Below are positions 24,242 through 34,675 of a stretch of 64,000 bases of DNA, piece by piece. How positions within the stretch are numbered: the stretch's first letter is position 1; each line of letters starts with the position of its first letter. The stretch is from NCBI GenBank assembly GCA_003550325.1, contig QKWP01000064.1, positions 63,601 to 127,600 of the forward strand, in the 5' to 3' direction. This DNA is from Gigaspora rosea. Taxonomy: Eukaryota > Glomeromycota > Glomeromycetes > Diversisporales > Gigasporaceae. The notes beneath the pieces were generated by a model that saw only the letters and a list, made by a program, of their open reading frames with translations, searched no databases and was not told the DNA's origin. The position numbers and the translations under genes are program-made.

Positions 24242-25380
24242 ATGTCAAAATCTTTTGCTCTTAAAAGGCAACAAAACAAAAAAATAAATGTAGCTTATTC
24301 CATTTGACAAGTAATAAATACTACACAGCCTAAAAATCTTATTAACCTTAGTTCAAAGTAAGGAATATAAAAGTAATAGTTCTAATAGAAATAATGATTC
24401 AGATAATAGTTTTGTAGATAACAACAAACTAGGTAATAATAAAAGATGCAAATTCAATAATTAACCATCTTCTTGCAGCTTTAGAATCCAATTTTGAAAA
24501 AAAAAACAGCCAAAATTATATACTAGGCTTTCTGCAAAAACTCATTAAAGAAAAAATAAGATATTAAAGGAAGCTGTAGCAGGAAGTTTAAAAATTACAA
24601 GTTTTTTTTTGCACTACTAATACTCAACTACTGGTTGCTAATGATGATGAAGATACTAAAGACCATAGTTCTTCTAAAAAAGAATACAATGATGATGAAT
24701 TAGAAAATAATGATGGCCAGAGAATGATAATAAATCAGAGAATAATAATAAGAATGAAGAAGTTTTGATTAATAATACTATTGAATTTGTGAACAAAATA
24801 ATGAATGAAAAGATTTCTCAAAAACATTCTCAAAAACTAAAAAAAACTTGTTATATATTAGTTCTTTATTTTTTTTTTCGATTGCTACTAGATAGTCAAA
24901 AAAAATAGAGGTATCAAAAATGGTTGCAAAGGTAATTAATAGTAGTTTATAGCTTGCAAAATATATTAAAAAATAGGCAAACATTTGTATGAAAAAGGAA
25001 TCAATCCCATCAAGCCTAAAAGAAATAATGTCTACTAAAAGCCCACTTCATAATGAATTTGTATCTTTCATTTGGCTGCCTATCTATGAACTCAAAAGTT
25101 CAAAGCAACTCCTGAACTAGTTAAGGATTATTATGATCAACATATTTTACCTCAATTAAATATTAAACCTGTAAAATATATTTCAGTCTGAAAATTTATT
25201 GGTGAATGTATAAGCTTGGTTTCATTACTAACATTATCGAAAAGATGAGTATAGATGGAGGTGAAATTACTCTTCTTAATAAAAAATTTTTGTTAAAATT
25301 GTTAAAATTATTTGAAGATGAAATTGGTAAAATTAGTTTTAGTTTTATTATGAAAATTATTGTTAAAATAGAAAATTAAA
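24242..25380 (+). pseudogene. Decayed transposase-like gene (uncertain)
   Basis: Three frames of the plus strand carry scattered protein-like segments: MSKSFALKRQQNKKINVAYS from 24242, then KILKEAVAGSLKITSFF near 24560, an acidic Asp/Glu/Asn stretch, then IPSSLKEIMSTKSPLHNEF near 25000, and MSIDGGEITLLNKKFLLKLL near 25247. The order (basic start, SFF segment, helix-turn-helix-like middle, then a segment that resembles the YIDGHE region of DDE transposases annotated in arbuscular mycorrhizal fungi) suggests a decayed DDE transposase gene. Many stops and frame changes are present. The family call rests on remembered resemblance only. Confidence 0.35.
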
Positions 25381-25626
25381 AATAAATTTTACCTTATTTA
25401 TAGATATTTAAATAGATAGGCATTAATAATCAAATATCATTGCTTATTATTAAACCTTTCTTAAGGAACTTGCATAGCTTGATTAATTCATTTCTAAGTG
25501 GCTTGACCAAGATTGTAGAATAAGAACTTTTCTATAGTTAAATAATAGTGAAAAAGAGCATATATAGATGATTTATAATAAAAGCGCTTTTTTATGCTTA
25601 TAATAAACCATATTCTATATAGGACC
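25381..25626. other. Unassigned tail beyond the decayed transposase
   Basis: A+T-rich DNA that may continue the decayed coding region to about 25620 (segment near 25490-25550), after which the hAT-type MITE begins. No intact frame. Confidence 0.4.
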
Positions 25627-25842
25627 CAGTGATTATTTTTCACTGTGCGCACTATGTGTAGCGCACAGAAACAAAAATTTGCGCACATCTTTTTTCAGTA
25701 GATGTGCGGATGCCGCACAGAAATAATCATCATTTTATAGTAGTGCGCACAGTTGCAACATTTTCTCAGTATTTGCCGCACAGAAAAGTTTATGAATTGT
25801 GCGGTATCCGCACAATAAATTTCAATTGAAAAATTAACACTG
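25627..25842. mobile_element. hAT-type MITE, 216 bp, GCGCAC-rich interior
   Basis: TIRs CAGTGATTATTTTTCA and CAGTGTTAATTTTTCA (reversed). An exact 8-bp duplication ATAGGACC lies at 25619-25626 and 25843-25850. The interior repeats TGTGCGC/GCGCACA words many times, which is unusual in this A+T-rich setting. Confidence 0.9.
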
Positions 25843-25980
25843 ATAGGACCTAATTGGGGTGCAACTATTATAAAAAAAAATTGGAATCTAGTGTGCATAT
25901 AAGCAATTTCCTAACAGAAACAATAGGGCAGGGCCTCTTAAAGGTAATCAAGAAGAAGCATAAGTTATAATAGTATTAGG

Positions 25981-26232
25981 CAGTGTTGTCACTTGGACGT
26001 TTTTTGGACATGTTGGACATTTTTTCAAATTAAAATTACTTAAAATTTTATTAAGATAATCTATTTTAATTTTTTCACCAATGAGTCCAGCACCTAAAAA
26101 AATATATAATTATATATTTTTTTAAATTACTTTATTGATTAGTTAAACATGGGACATAGGCTTGGACGATTTTGGACAATCTTGGACGTTGGACAAAAAA
26201 CATAGTATGGACATGTCCAAGTGACAACACTG
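25981..26232. mobile_element. hAT-type MITE, 252 bp
   Basis: TIRs CAGTGTTGTCACTTGGAC at both ends. An exact 8-bp duplication GTATTAGG lies at 25973-25980 and 26233-26240. The interior repeats TTGGACG/TTGGACAT words near each end, as subterminal repeats that a transposase could bind. Confidence 0.93.
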
Positions 26233-26240
26233 GTATTAGG

Positions 26241-27951
26241 TGCCAACCAAATAAATTTTGCGATTCTGCAACTTCTTAAACAAGTCAGAAAAGCAATACC
26301 TACCTTTGAGTAAATACATTCAGAGTGTGTAGGTGTATTTGCCTTTGATAATGCTACTTCACACATAGCCTTTGCTAAGAATGCTCTTGTAAACTCTAAA
26401 ATGGATCTTAATCAAATTGTTCTGTTCCAAAAATAAGAGATATAATATAGAATAATAATTTTTAATCGATGATCATTGAAAATAACTATTTTATTTATAA
26501 TAAAAAAAAAATAATTTATATAGTCAACCTAAAGGTAGAAATGGCAAATATATTTATTGTATATTTAAAAACAGGAACTATTAAAATTTTTCTAATAGAT
26601 TAATCATTTAATCATATGGTCTGGTGCAAAAATGTAGATACATGACGTATCTTATAATAAAAAAAAAATTTAAATTTTAATATAACTATTTAAATGCATT
26701 TATTTATTACTCAGGTCTGTGGATTTATTTTAATGTAAATTTTATTAAAAAATTTTATTTCTGATGTACAAATAATTAATTGCTTGCACATGTGTGCATA
26801 TAAAAAAAATTTTTACTTGTACATACATATATGTAAAATTATTAAGATAGGTAAATATAATAAAATCTTCAATTTACAAATTATTATTATATTTATAGTT
26901 ATTATTTAACTAAAAGAGACTATGTAAAAATTTTTATTAATGACTTATTTTTTCAATTTGTAAAATGCAAAAATATAAATAGATTAAAATTAAATAACTA
27001 TACTAAAAACTAAAATAAGCTAGAAAGTTTTGAGAAATTCTGTAAGATAGCATCTATTATTTAGTGATAGAGATCATAGACTATTTGCTAGTAGCTTTAG
27101 AGTTCATCACTTACTGCTGGGACAACACTTGTTGTTTAGAGACAAAGTTCATAGACTGCCTGCTAACAGGCTTAGAGTTTATCACTTACTGAAAAATCTA
27201 GTATCAGGGTTAGCTCCTGAAAGGGTGGAACAAGGAAATGATGAGTTTTTGTTAAAGAAGAATACACTCTCTTTTGAAAACTACAAGTGGAATTTTTGGT
27301 ATTGATGGTTTTTTCAAAAATTTTTTCAACAAAGTAGACTTTTCGGCAAACCTCCTCCAAAAGATCGGCAGTGTTTATTCTATCCAAATTGGGAAAGCAC
27401 CTACTATATTGGATTCAAGGTCACAAGTTGGTTTTTTCAACAAAATAAATGAGGAATGACATATAAGACTTCGTGGGAAAACCATTAGTGGAAAATTTTG
27501 GTTTAGTTAGTAGTTTAGTTTAGCTCTTAGATTTTTCTACCTATCTGTTGTAAATTGTTCAATAGAGGTTTTTAATTTTTTTCTATCTTTTTTGTTTCTT
27601 TTAGGTTTTTTTTTTTTGTTTTTTTTAGTTGTTCATTATTTATTTCCCCTCTTTTACATTACCGTTTTTAGTTTTAGTCTCATTTTCTTACCCCTATTAA
27701 AGTTTATTCCATTTTGGTGTGAAATGTACTTTTTGTAGTGCAAGTGGTCTAACAGAGCTACATAGTACCTATCTTTTGATTTGTACTATTGCGGTGGGTT
27801 GCATTTGGGCACCATATCTATGGATAGCAGCTGGATGATATCAGACTTACAAATTAGTAGTATAATTTTTTATACTTAGAATATTAATAAAGTACTGGTA
27901 AGACCGCCTAAGGTGAAATATATATATATATTTTATATTTAGGGCACTGTC
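26241..27951. other. Region without an assigned gene
   Basis: A short plus-strand frame at 27274-27459 (containing NLLQKIGSVYSIQIGKAPTI and VGFFNKINEE) with protein-like composition may be a fragment of a repetitive coding family; I do not recognise it. Two near copies of a phrase around GTAGCTTTAGAGTTCATCAC occur at 27094 and 27168. Downstream, 27560-27700 is T-rich. The rest is A+T-rich filler. Confidence 0.4.
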
Positions 27952-28071
27952 AGAAATCAGCTGATTTGATTTTGGCCAAAATTTTGACCTCTTCTATTTT
28001 AGTCAGGTCTTCATATTAAATTTCCAGTTTTTCAGACCCCCCAGGAAATCAGCTGATTTCTGGCCCTCCCC
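27952..28071. mobile_element. PIF/Harbinger-like MITE, 120 bp
   Basis: TIRs contain CAGAAATCAGCTGATTT at both ends (left GGGCACTGTCAG..., right GGGGAGGGCCAG... reversed). TTA flanks both sides (27949-27951, 28072-28074). Its right TTA is also the left TTA of the 6.3-kb element that follows, so the two abut. Confidence 0.8.
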
Positions 28072-28639
28072 TTAGAGTATAGACATTTATCAGGTGATTT
28101 CTACTTCTTAAGAGGGTACTCCCCTCTCCCTACCTGATACTAAACTAGCCAATCAAATTCAAGCAAATAATATATACAGACCGGACCTAGTTTAGTTCAA
28201 ATTTGGTCTAAATCTGCAAACTGGTCCAAAGATAAATATGTTTTTATAGATTTTTTGGTGCTAAACAAGTTTACTTAGTGCATAAAGTTAGAATTAATTA
28301 GTAAAATTTTGTAAATCATAAGATTTTATAGAATTTTATTAATAAAATTCTATAAAATCTTATAAGGGCCATGACAGATATTATGTAATATCACAGGGGG
28401 AGGGGTAAGCCAAAGTCTTACATTACACATATATAATAGATATAATTATATATATAATATAATATATTACTAATATATTATAATTTTTAGCACTAATTAA
28501 ACTTATTTAAAATATAATTATACACTAAAATGATGTATTTTTGAGTGCTAAGAAAGTTTATTTAATAGCCAAAGGTATATTTCATTAGTAAAATTTTGCA
28601 TAATGCCAAATTTTTATATTTTTATTAATTGATAATCTA

Positions 28640-30230
28640 CCTGACAACTGAAGAGTGGCGAAATGTAGCGTTCTCCCATCTAAAATTATTTTTCTTACTG
28701 TTAATAATATATGTCTACTAATTGAAAGTTGTAGAGCTTGTCAAGACGCATCTAACGGTGGTTAGATCATCCAATTCGGCCCAGTGGATAGCGAGATATT
28801 GTCAAAAAACGATTGGCCAACTATATAAAATCTCATAATGCAGATACATATAAAAATTACTATAGGTGAAATATGGCGTGTTTCCATTTAAAACTTTTTT
28901 TTTTACTAAGTTAACGATACATGTCCACTAATAGAAAGTTGTAGAGCTCATTAAGATGCATCTAAAAGTGGTTAGATCATCCAAATCGGCCCAGTAGATG
29001 GCGAGATATTATCAAAAAACGATTGGCTGACTATATAAAATCTTTATGTAAATGTTTGTTTACATAGAGATTTTATATAGTCGGCCAATCATTTTTTGAT
29101 GATATCTCGCCATCTACTGGAAAGATTTGGATGATCTAACCACCGTTAGATACATCTTGATGAGCTCTACAACTTTTAATTAGTAGATATGTATCGTTAA
29201 CTTAGTAAAAAAAAGTTTTAAATAGAAGTACGCCACATTTCGCCTATAGTGATTTTTATATATAATCTGCGTCAGCATAGAGAAAACTTGCATTTTTTCG
29301 GAAAATTACGTGTTATAACATTTGTGTGATTGGCTAATTGATGTAGATCCAAATGTGCTTATTGGCCAATCAAATCAATTAAAACTTTTTTCGATACGTG
29401 AAATATGCGAAAAAATGGATTTATAATTAATAAAAATAAAGCATTTTTAATACTAAAGTAATTTTATTATATTTTTCAACTATTAAATTTTATTTAAAAC
29501 ACGTTACATCCAACATGTTACTACTCCGTAGTCTATACTACTGTAATTAAACCACAACATCGTACTTATTATACTATATATTAGAGATAGTTTGATATAT
29601 AATACGTATATGTGTCGTAGTTCAGGTAAAATAAATCATATTAAAGTATTTATAATGTGTAGCCTGTTTAATAAATGTATAAAATTTTATGTTAGCATAA
29701 CACTCACGGTTTAACAATTTATAAATCTATTGTTTGGCTTCATAATTTGAACGTAGTAGAAACTCAATAAACTCTGCCAATTACCAAACGCCCTACCTTT
29801 GTTCTTATGAAAACTTTCTGGAGAAAGCGATTGAAAACGATTACAAAAGGTTTTTTGTCAAAATGAAGAACTTTTACTTATGAATGGGAGTACCTTAAGT
29901 TTAACTTATTATAGTTAAGCAGATTGTAAAATTGCCAGTTTTTAGACTACAATCGTATATCAAAATTTCAATTGCCTATATAAATAGTTTGTATAACAAT
30001 TATTTCGGAATCTATCGAATGCGAGTTTCTTTTATACTATCTGCGTCATGGGATTTTATATAGTTAGCCAATCATTTTTTGACGATATCTCGCCATATAC
30101 TAGGCTGAATTAGATGATCTAACTACCATTAGATGCGTCTCGACAAGCTTTACAACTTTCAATTAGTGGACATGTATCGTTAACTTAGTAAGAAAAAAAC
30201 TTTTATATAGAAGCACGCCAGGACCCCGAA
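28640..30230. repeat. S repeats: two direct, two inverted copies
   Basis: Direct copies at about 28640-28845 and 28866-29045, inverted copies at about 29065-29265 and 30045-30225. Each holds ATTGAAAGTTGTAGAGCT, GGTTAGATCATCCAA and GGCGAGATAT, with variants. The last two are separated by the MULE-like insertion 29275-30038. A similar direct-direct-inverted set lies at 57355-57990. Confidence 0.8.
29275..30038. mobile_element. MULE-like non-autonomous element, copy 1 (764 bp)
   Basis: Begins GCATAGAGAAAACTTGCA and ends GAGTTTCTTTTATACT. The 10-bp duplication ATCTGCGTCA lies at 29265-29274 and 30039-30048. A 9-10 bp duplication fits Mutator-like elements. It is colinear with 31946-32725 over its whole length. 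Confidence 0.85.
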
Positions 30231-30593
30231 GGACTCTGATTCAACTAAAATGATTCTAAAAAAGGAAATTTTGCATAGAAATTCATCAAACATTGTATTT
30301 TTATATAGTAAATTTTCAAATTTTGCTCTATTTTATATATCTATTTGGCTAAAATACTGCTAAAATTATACAAACTCAGATCTAAGTTGTATCAGAGTTC
30401 TTCAGGGCCCTAGCACACCACATTTAGCCACTCTCCAGAAATTTTTTTTAAAATCAGACCAATCAGAATTGTCTTACGTGGAGGGAAGGGGTATCCTTAT
30501 AGTGAATGGATATTACGTAATATCTGTCATGGCCCTAATTCACAAATTTTTATTAATTAATTCTAACTTTATGCACTAAGTAAACATATTTAG

Positions 30594-31595
30594 TATTTTT
30601 TTTTTTCAAAGTGTCCGGCTTGGGACTAAGGAATTTTTTATTCAAGATATTTGGGTCAGTGTCCCACTAAGGGCCACCTGCATTTGTTACATTGACGAGG
30701 ATACCACTCTTCACACGTGCAACTTTTGGTTGTCTAATTTAAGTAGTCCGCTCGAAAGTTACCCCGCGGGTTCCACACTAGCTGCCATACCTGCAACCCA
30801 ACTAGGGAATTGCCTATTTAAACCCTCTGATCCTTGCTCCTCCTGCCAACCCATCCTGTATCACCGGAACAGGCCCGTTACATAAGCAGTGAGACAGCCA
30901 GTTCCGGATGCTTATCCGTCGTTCTTAGGACCCATTTTAATTCTGTATCCTCGGCGGAAAACTTGGTAGAGCAGTCCCTGTCCCACTCAGGTAATACCTA
31001 CACTTCGGTAACTTACGCATTCACTAAGGCAAACAACTTGCAGTCGGGGGATACCCAACCGCTACCATTACCTACTTCTGCCCTTATAAGGTTTGCTCCA
31101 ACCCCGGTACCTACCATCACTTTCCTACCGGTCCTTCACCGATTTTCCCAGACTTCCAATTTAGTTGGCCCGGAAGGTTAATCTACCTGGCATTAGGTGC
31201 CACTATGGTTTTTCTCCCTCTGGTACCTACGTCTATAGCATAGGTCCTTTTCTTCCGGTACCCAATCCGGCAGCAAGGTTGGTAGACCTTGTCCCTGAGG
31301 TCGACGTCCAGTACTTCGGCTCCGGTCCAGTATTCCGGTTTTGGTAGCACCATCAAAAATCTTTGCTACCTCCTTACTCGGGTCTTGCCAAATGGGTTTC
31401 TGTTTCCCGGTTCCTTGGATTTGTCTGTATCACGCAACACAACTTCGCCCGAAAGCTCCCATTCAAGATAGTAACCAAGGACTATAGGTAATATACCCAA
31501 CTGATCGACAGGAAACAGTTACCGGAACACAGATCTATTTTTCAAAGCGTCGTTAGTGGAATTTGAACCCTAGACCTGCCACTTGGCCACACCCT
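30594..31595 (-). mobile_element. tRNA-headed SINE, copy 1 (about 1.0 kb)
   Basis: Read on the minus strand, the 5' head holds a B box (GGTTCAAATTCC, at 31558-31569) downstream of GTGTGGCCAAGTGGCAGGTC, and the 3' end is a poly(A) run (the T run from 30596). ATATTTAG duplications lie at 30586-30593 and 31596-31603. It is inserted into the P/Q array, whose uninterrupted form is seen near 33282. A short plus-strand frame inside it is fortuitous. Body homologous to the copy at 42524-43549. Confidence 0.85.
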
Positions 31596-31888
31596 ATATT
31601 TAGCATTTAAAAAACACATCAAAATGGTATAATTGTTTTTATTTTACTTGAAATTTAGATATTAGATACATAATTTTTGATTTTTGATCAAAAAAGTTAA
31701 ATTTAAGTATCTTTTCTCTGAATTTCAAGTAAAATAAAAACAATTCTGCTGATTTAATATATTTTTAGTTTCTAAATAAGTTTATTTAGTGCATGAAGTT
31801 AGAATTAATTAGTAATCATAATATTTTATATAAAATCTTATAATTCACAAATTTTTATTAATTAATTCTAATTTTATGCACTAAGTAA

Positions 31889-33280
31889 GGGGAGTGCAAA
31901 AAATCACGTAATTTTTTTAGGGGGGTGGGGGGTCCCCAAATATCAGCATAGCAGAAACTCGTATTTTACGGAAAATCACGGGTTATAACATTTGTGTGAT
32001 TGGCTAATTGATGTAGATCCAAACGTGATTATTGACCAATCAAATCAATTAAAAATTCTTTCAATACGCGAATTACACGAAAAAATGAATTTATTATTAA
32101 TAAAAGTAAAGCATTTTTAATACTAAAGTAATTTTATTATATTTTTTGACTATTAGTTTTTACTGAAAACACGTTACATCTAACATGTTACTACTACATA
32201 GTCTATACTACTGTAATTAAATCACCCCATCGTATTTATTATATTACATATCAGATATTAGAGGTAGTTGGATATATAATACGTATATGTGTCATAGTTC
32301 GGGTAAAATAAATCGTGTTAAAGTATTTATAATGCGTAGTCTGTTTAATAAATGTATAAAATTTTATGTTAGTATAACACTCACGGTTTAACAATTTATA
32401 AATCTATTGTTTGGCTTCATAATTTAAACGTAGTAGAAACTTAATAAACTTTACCAATTACCAAACGCCCTACCTTTGTTCTTATGAAAACTCTCTAGGG
32501 AAAGCGATTGAAAACGATTGAAAAAAATTTGCTGCTAAAGACACTCAAAACGAAGAAAATTTACTTATCAACATGTGTACCTTAAGTTTAACTTATTATA
32601 GGTAAATGGATCGTGAAAATGCCGGGTTTTAGACTACAATCATATATCAAATTTTCAATTGTCCATATAAATAATTTGTGTAACATCACTTTCGGAATCT
32701 ATCAGATACGAGTTTCTGCTATGCTCCAAATATCACGTCCTATATATATATATAGTATAAATAGCCAATCATATTAAAGAAAATCGATTTTTAGTTAATC
32801 GCAAATAGTTGCTACATAGTAAAGTCTAAATTTTACTAAGCAAATCGAAAAAATCGATTAAGTAAACTTATTCAGCAGATCAAAATACACTTACTACAAA
32901 ATTTTCATAAGTATTTGAAAACTTTTTATTATTTAACTTTTAACTTTTTGTGTTTGTCAAATAAATTTTTTTAAAAAATTTTAATTTTTTTGTCGAACGT
33001 AAAAATCAAAAGTCAATTAATAAAAAATTCTCTAATACTTATGAAAATTTTTTGGTAAGCGTATTTTGATCTGATGAAGAAGTTTACTTAATTGTCATTT
33101 TTCGATTTGCTTAGTAAAATTTAGACTTTACTATATAGCGACTTTTGTTGATTGTGGGGTAGCTTATTTTCAGGTCAAAAGACGTTTTTGAGTTTTTTTA
33201 AATTTGATTGGTCAATAGTCCTATCACTAGGGGGGTCAGGACCTATATAAACCCTAATTATGGGATTTACTGCACTCTCC
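31889..33280. mobile_element. PIF/Harbinger-like element, 1392 bp
   Basis: Left end GGGGAGTGCAAAAAATCACG and right end, reversed, GGAGAGTGCAGTAAATCCCA. TAA flanks both sides (31886-31888, 33281-33283). The joined flanks restore the P-module edge GCACTAAGTAAACATGTTTA. The interior holds MULE-like copy 2 and a large inverted repeat around AAATCGATT-rich sequence (about 32750-33160). No transposase. Confidence 0.85.
31946..32725. mobile_element. MULE-like non-autonomous element, copy 2 (780 bp)
   Basis: TIR GCATAGCAGAAACTCGTAT at both ends. The 10-bp duplication CCAAATATCA lies at 31936-31945 and 32726-32735. Better preserved at its ends than copy 1, so probably the younger. Confidence 0.9.
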
Positions 33281-34348
33281 TAAACATGTTTAGCATTTAA
33301 AAATACATCAAAATGGCATAATTCTTTTTATTTTATTTGAAATTTAGAGAATAGATGCATAATTTTTGATTTTTGATCAAAAAAGTCAAATTTAAGTATC
33401 TTTTCTTCAAATTTCAAATAAAATAAAAACAACCTTGCCAATTTAATGTATTGTTAGGTGCTGAACAAGTTTACTTAATTCTTTAAGTTAAAATTAATTA
33501 GTAAAATTTGGCAAATAATAAAATTTTATAGAATTTTATTAATAAAATTTAATAAAATCTTATGATTCATAATATTTTACTAATCAATTCTAACTTAAAG
33601 GATTAAGTAAACTTGTTCAGCACCTAAAAATACATTAAATCAGCAGAATTATTTTTATTTTACTTGAAATTTTAAAACAAAAGATGCTTAAATTTGATTT
33701 TTTTTGATCAAAAATTATAAATTATGCATCTATTCTTTAAATTTTAAGTAAAAATAAATAATTATACCATTTTGATATATTTTTAAATGCAAACATGTTT
33801 ACTTAGTGCATAAAGTTAGAATTAATTAATAAAAATTTGTGAATTATAAGATTTTATAGAATTTTATTAATAAAATTCTATAAAATCTTATAATTCACAA
33901 AATTAATTCTAACTTCATGCACTAAATAAACTTTTTTAGCACCAAAAAATACATATAAATATATTTGATCTCAAACCAATCTATAGACTTCAAACCAGAC
34001 CCAGACCAAACCATAATTGAGTCCAAGTCTGATTAAGCAATTTCTTAAGAATTACTAATCCAAATTGGCTAAAATTTTAATATGTTGTAGCCAAATATGA
34101 TTTATATCTTTGGGAATTTTTTATATAATTTGAATTAGCAATTGTAAAGAAAATCATTGCTAGAGATTAATAATATAAAATTAAATTTTTATATTTTAAT
34201 TATTATTATTAAAAATTTTATATAGTTATTTTGGTCAATTTTGATTGGATAATAATACTATTATATAGCACCTGATAATCCTTCTGACCTCCTTCCCTCT
34301 AAAAAATCAGGTGATAAATATCTATACCCTTATTGAATATACATTTTT

Positions 34349-34666
34349 GAGTTTTGCTAAATCTCACTGGCGGTGATCATCACTGCTCATATGTTCAACC
34401 AATTAGATCGTAGGATCTTGTATAACCAAAACAAAAACAAAAAAATAACGAAACTAAAAAAAAATCTAAAAAATCTTAGACAACAAAATATTTTACTATG
34501 ATAACTTATCTTCGGGCACTAAGTAAAAGTTTTTAGCACAAAATTTTACATATAATATGCCTTTCTAACCCTAATCCTAACCCTAACCCTAAATCCTAAT
34601 CTTAGTTTTTTAAAAAGTTTATTATAGAGTGGTAACGATCACTGCCAGTGAGATTTAGTAAAATTC
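34349..34666. mobile_element. MULE-like foldback element carrying telomere-like repeats (318 bp)
   Basis: TIRs of 22 bp with two mismatches, ending TGCTAAATCTCACTGG / TACTAAATCTCACTGG. The 9-bp duplication TACATTTTT lies at 34340-34348 and 34667-34675. The related sequence near 41868-41905 seems to show the empty site. The interior holds a CCCTAA tract. Confidence 0.8.
34566..34604 (+). repeat. Interstitial telomere-like CCCTAA tract
   Basis: About five CCCTAA/TCCTAA units in a row, including CCTAACCCTAACCCTAAATC. CCCTAA is the common fungal telomere repeat. Here it sits inside a transposable element rather than at a chromosome end. Confidence 0.85.
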
Positions 34667-34675
34667 TACATTTTT

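Larger units (their letters stand above)
28366..30535. mobile_element. PIF/Harbinger-like element, 2170 bp
   Basis: TIRs of 27 bp with one mismatch, beginning GGGCCATGACAGATATTA. TAA flanks both sides (28363-28365, 30536-30538). The joined flanks restore AAAATCTTATAATTCACAAA, which occurs uninterrupted near 31844 and 33884. It carries no transposase; the interior is made of S repeats and a MULE-like insertion. Confidence 0.88.
28251..33965. repeat. Alternating P/Q palindromic array (interrupted)
   Basis: Module P is a palindrome of about 160 bp. It runs from AGTTTACTTAGTGCATAAAG through TTAGAATTAATTAGTAAAAT and a central TTTTATTAATAAAA to the mirror sequence. Module Q (about 160 bp) starts AGCATTTAAAAATACATCAA and holds TTTGATCAAAAAAGT. 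Order: P (28254-28365 and 30536-30590), Q (31604-31770), P (31775-31888 and 33281-33290), Q (33291-33460), P (33463-33625), Q inverted (33626-33787), P (33788-33945). Intact P modules supply the empty-site sequence for the insertions. Confidence 0.8.
28075..34329. mobile_element. 6.3-kb PIF/Harbinger-like foldback with nested insertions
   Basis: Ends GAGTATAGACATTTATCAGG and, reversed, GGGTATAGATATTTATCACC, followed in both by TGATTT. TTA flanks both sides (28072-28074, 34330-34332). The interior is an alternating palindromic array (P and Q modules), into which a 2.2-kb element, a SINE and a 1.4-kb element have inserted; the 2.2- and 1.4-kb elements each carry a MULE-like copy inside. No transposase frame is present, so it is non-autonomous. 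Subtracting the insertions leaves roughly 1.7 kb of original sequence. Confidence 0.75.

Noticed and set aside
30834-31471. Three open frames (115, 60 and 60 codons) that look like coding DNA.
   Set aside because: They lie inside SINE copy 1, which runs on the opposite strand; its higher GC content leaves fewer chance stops. No domain is visible.
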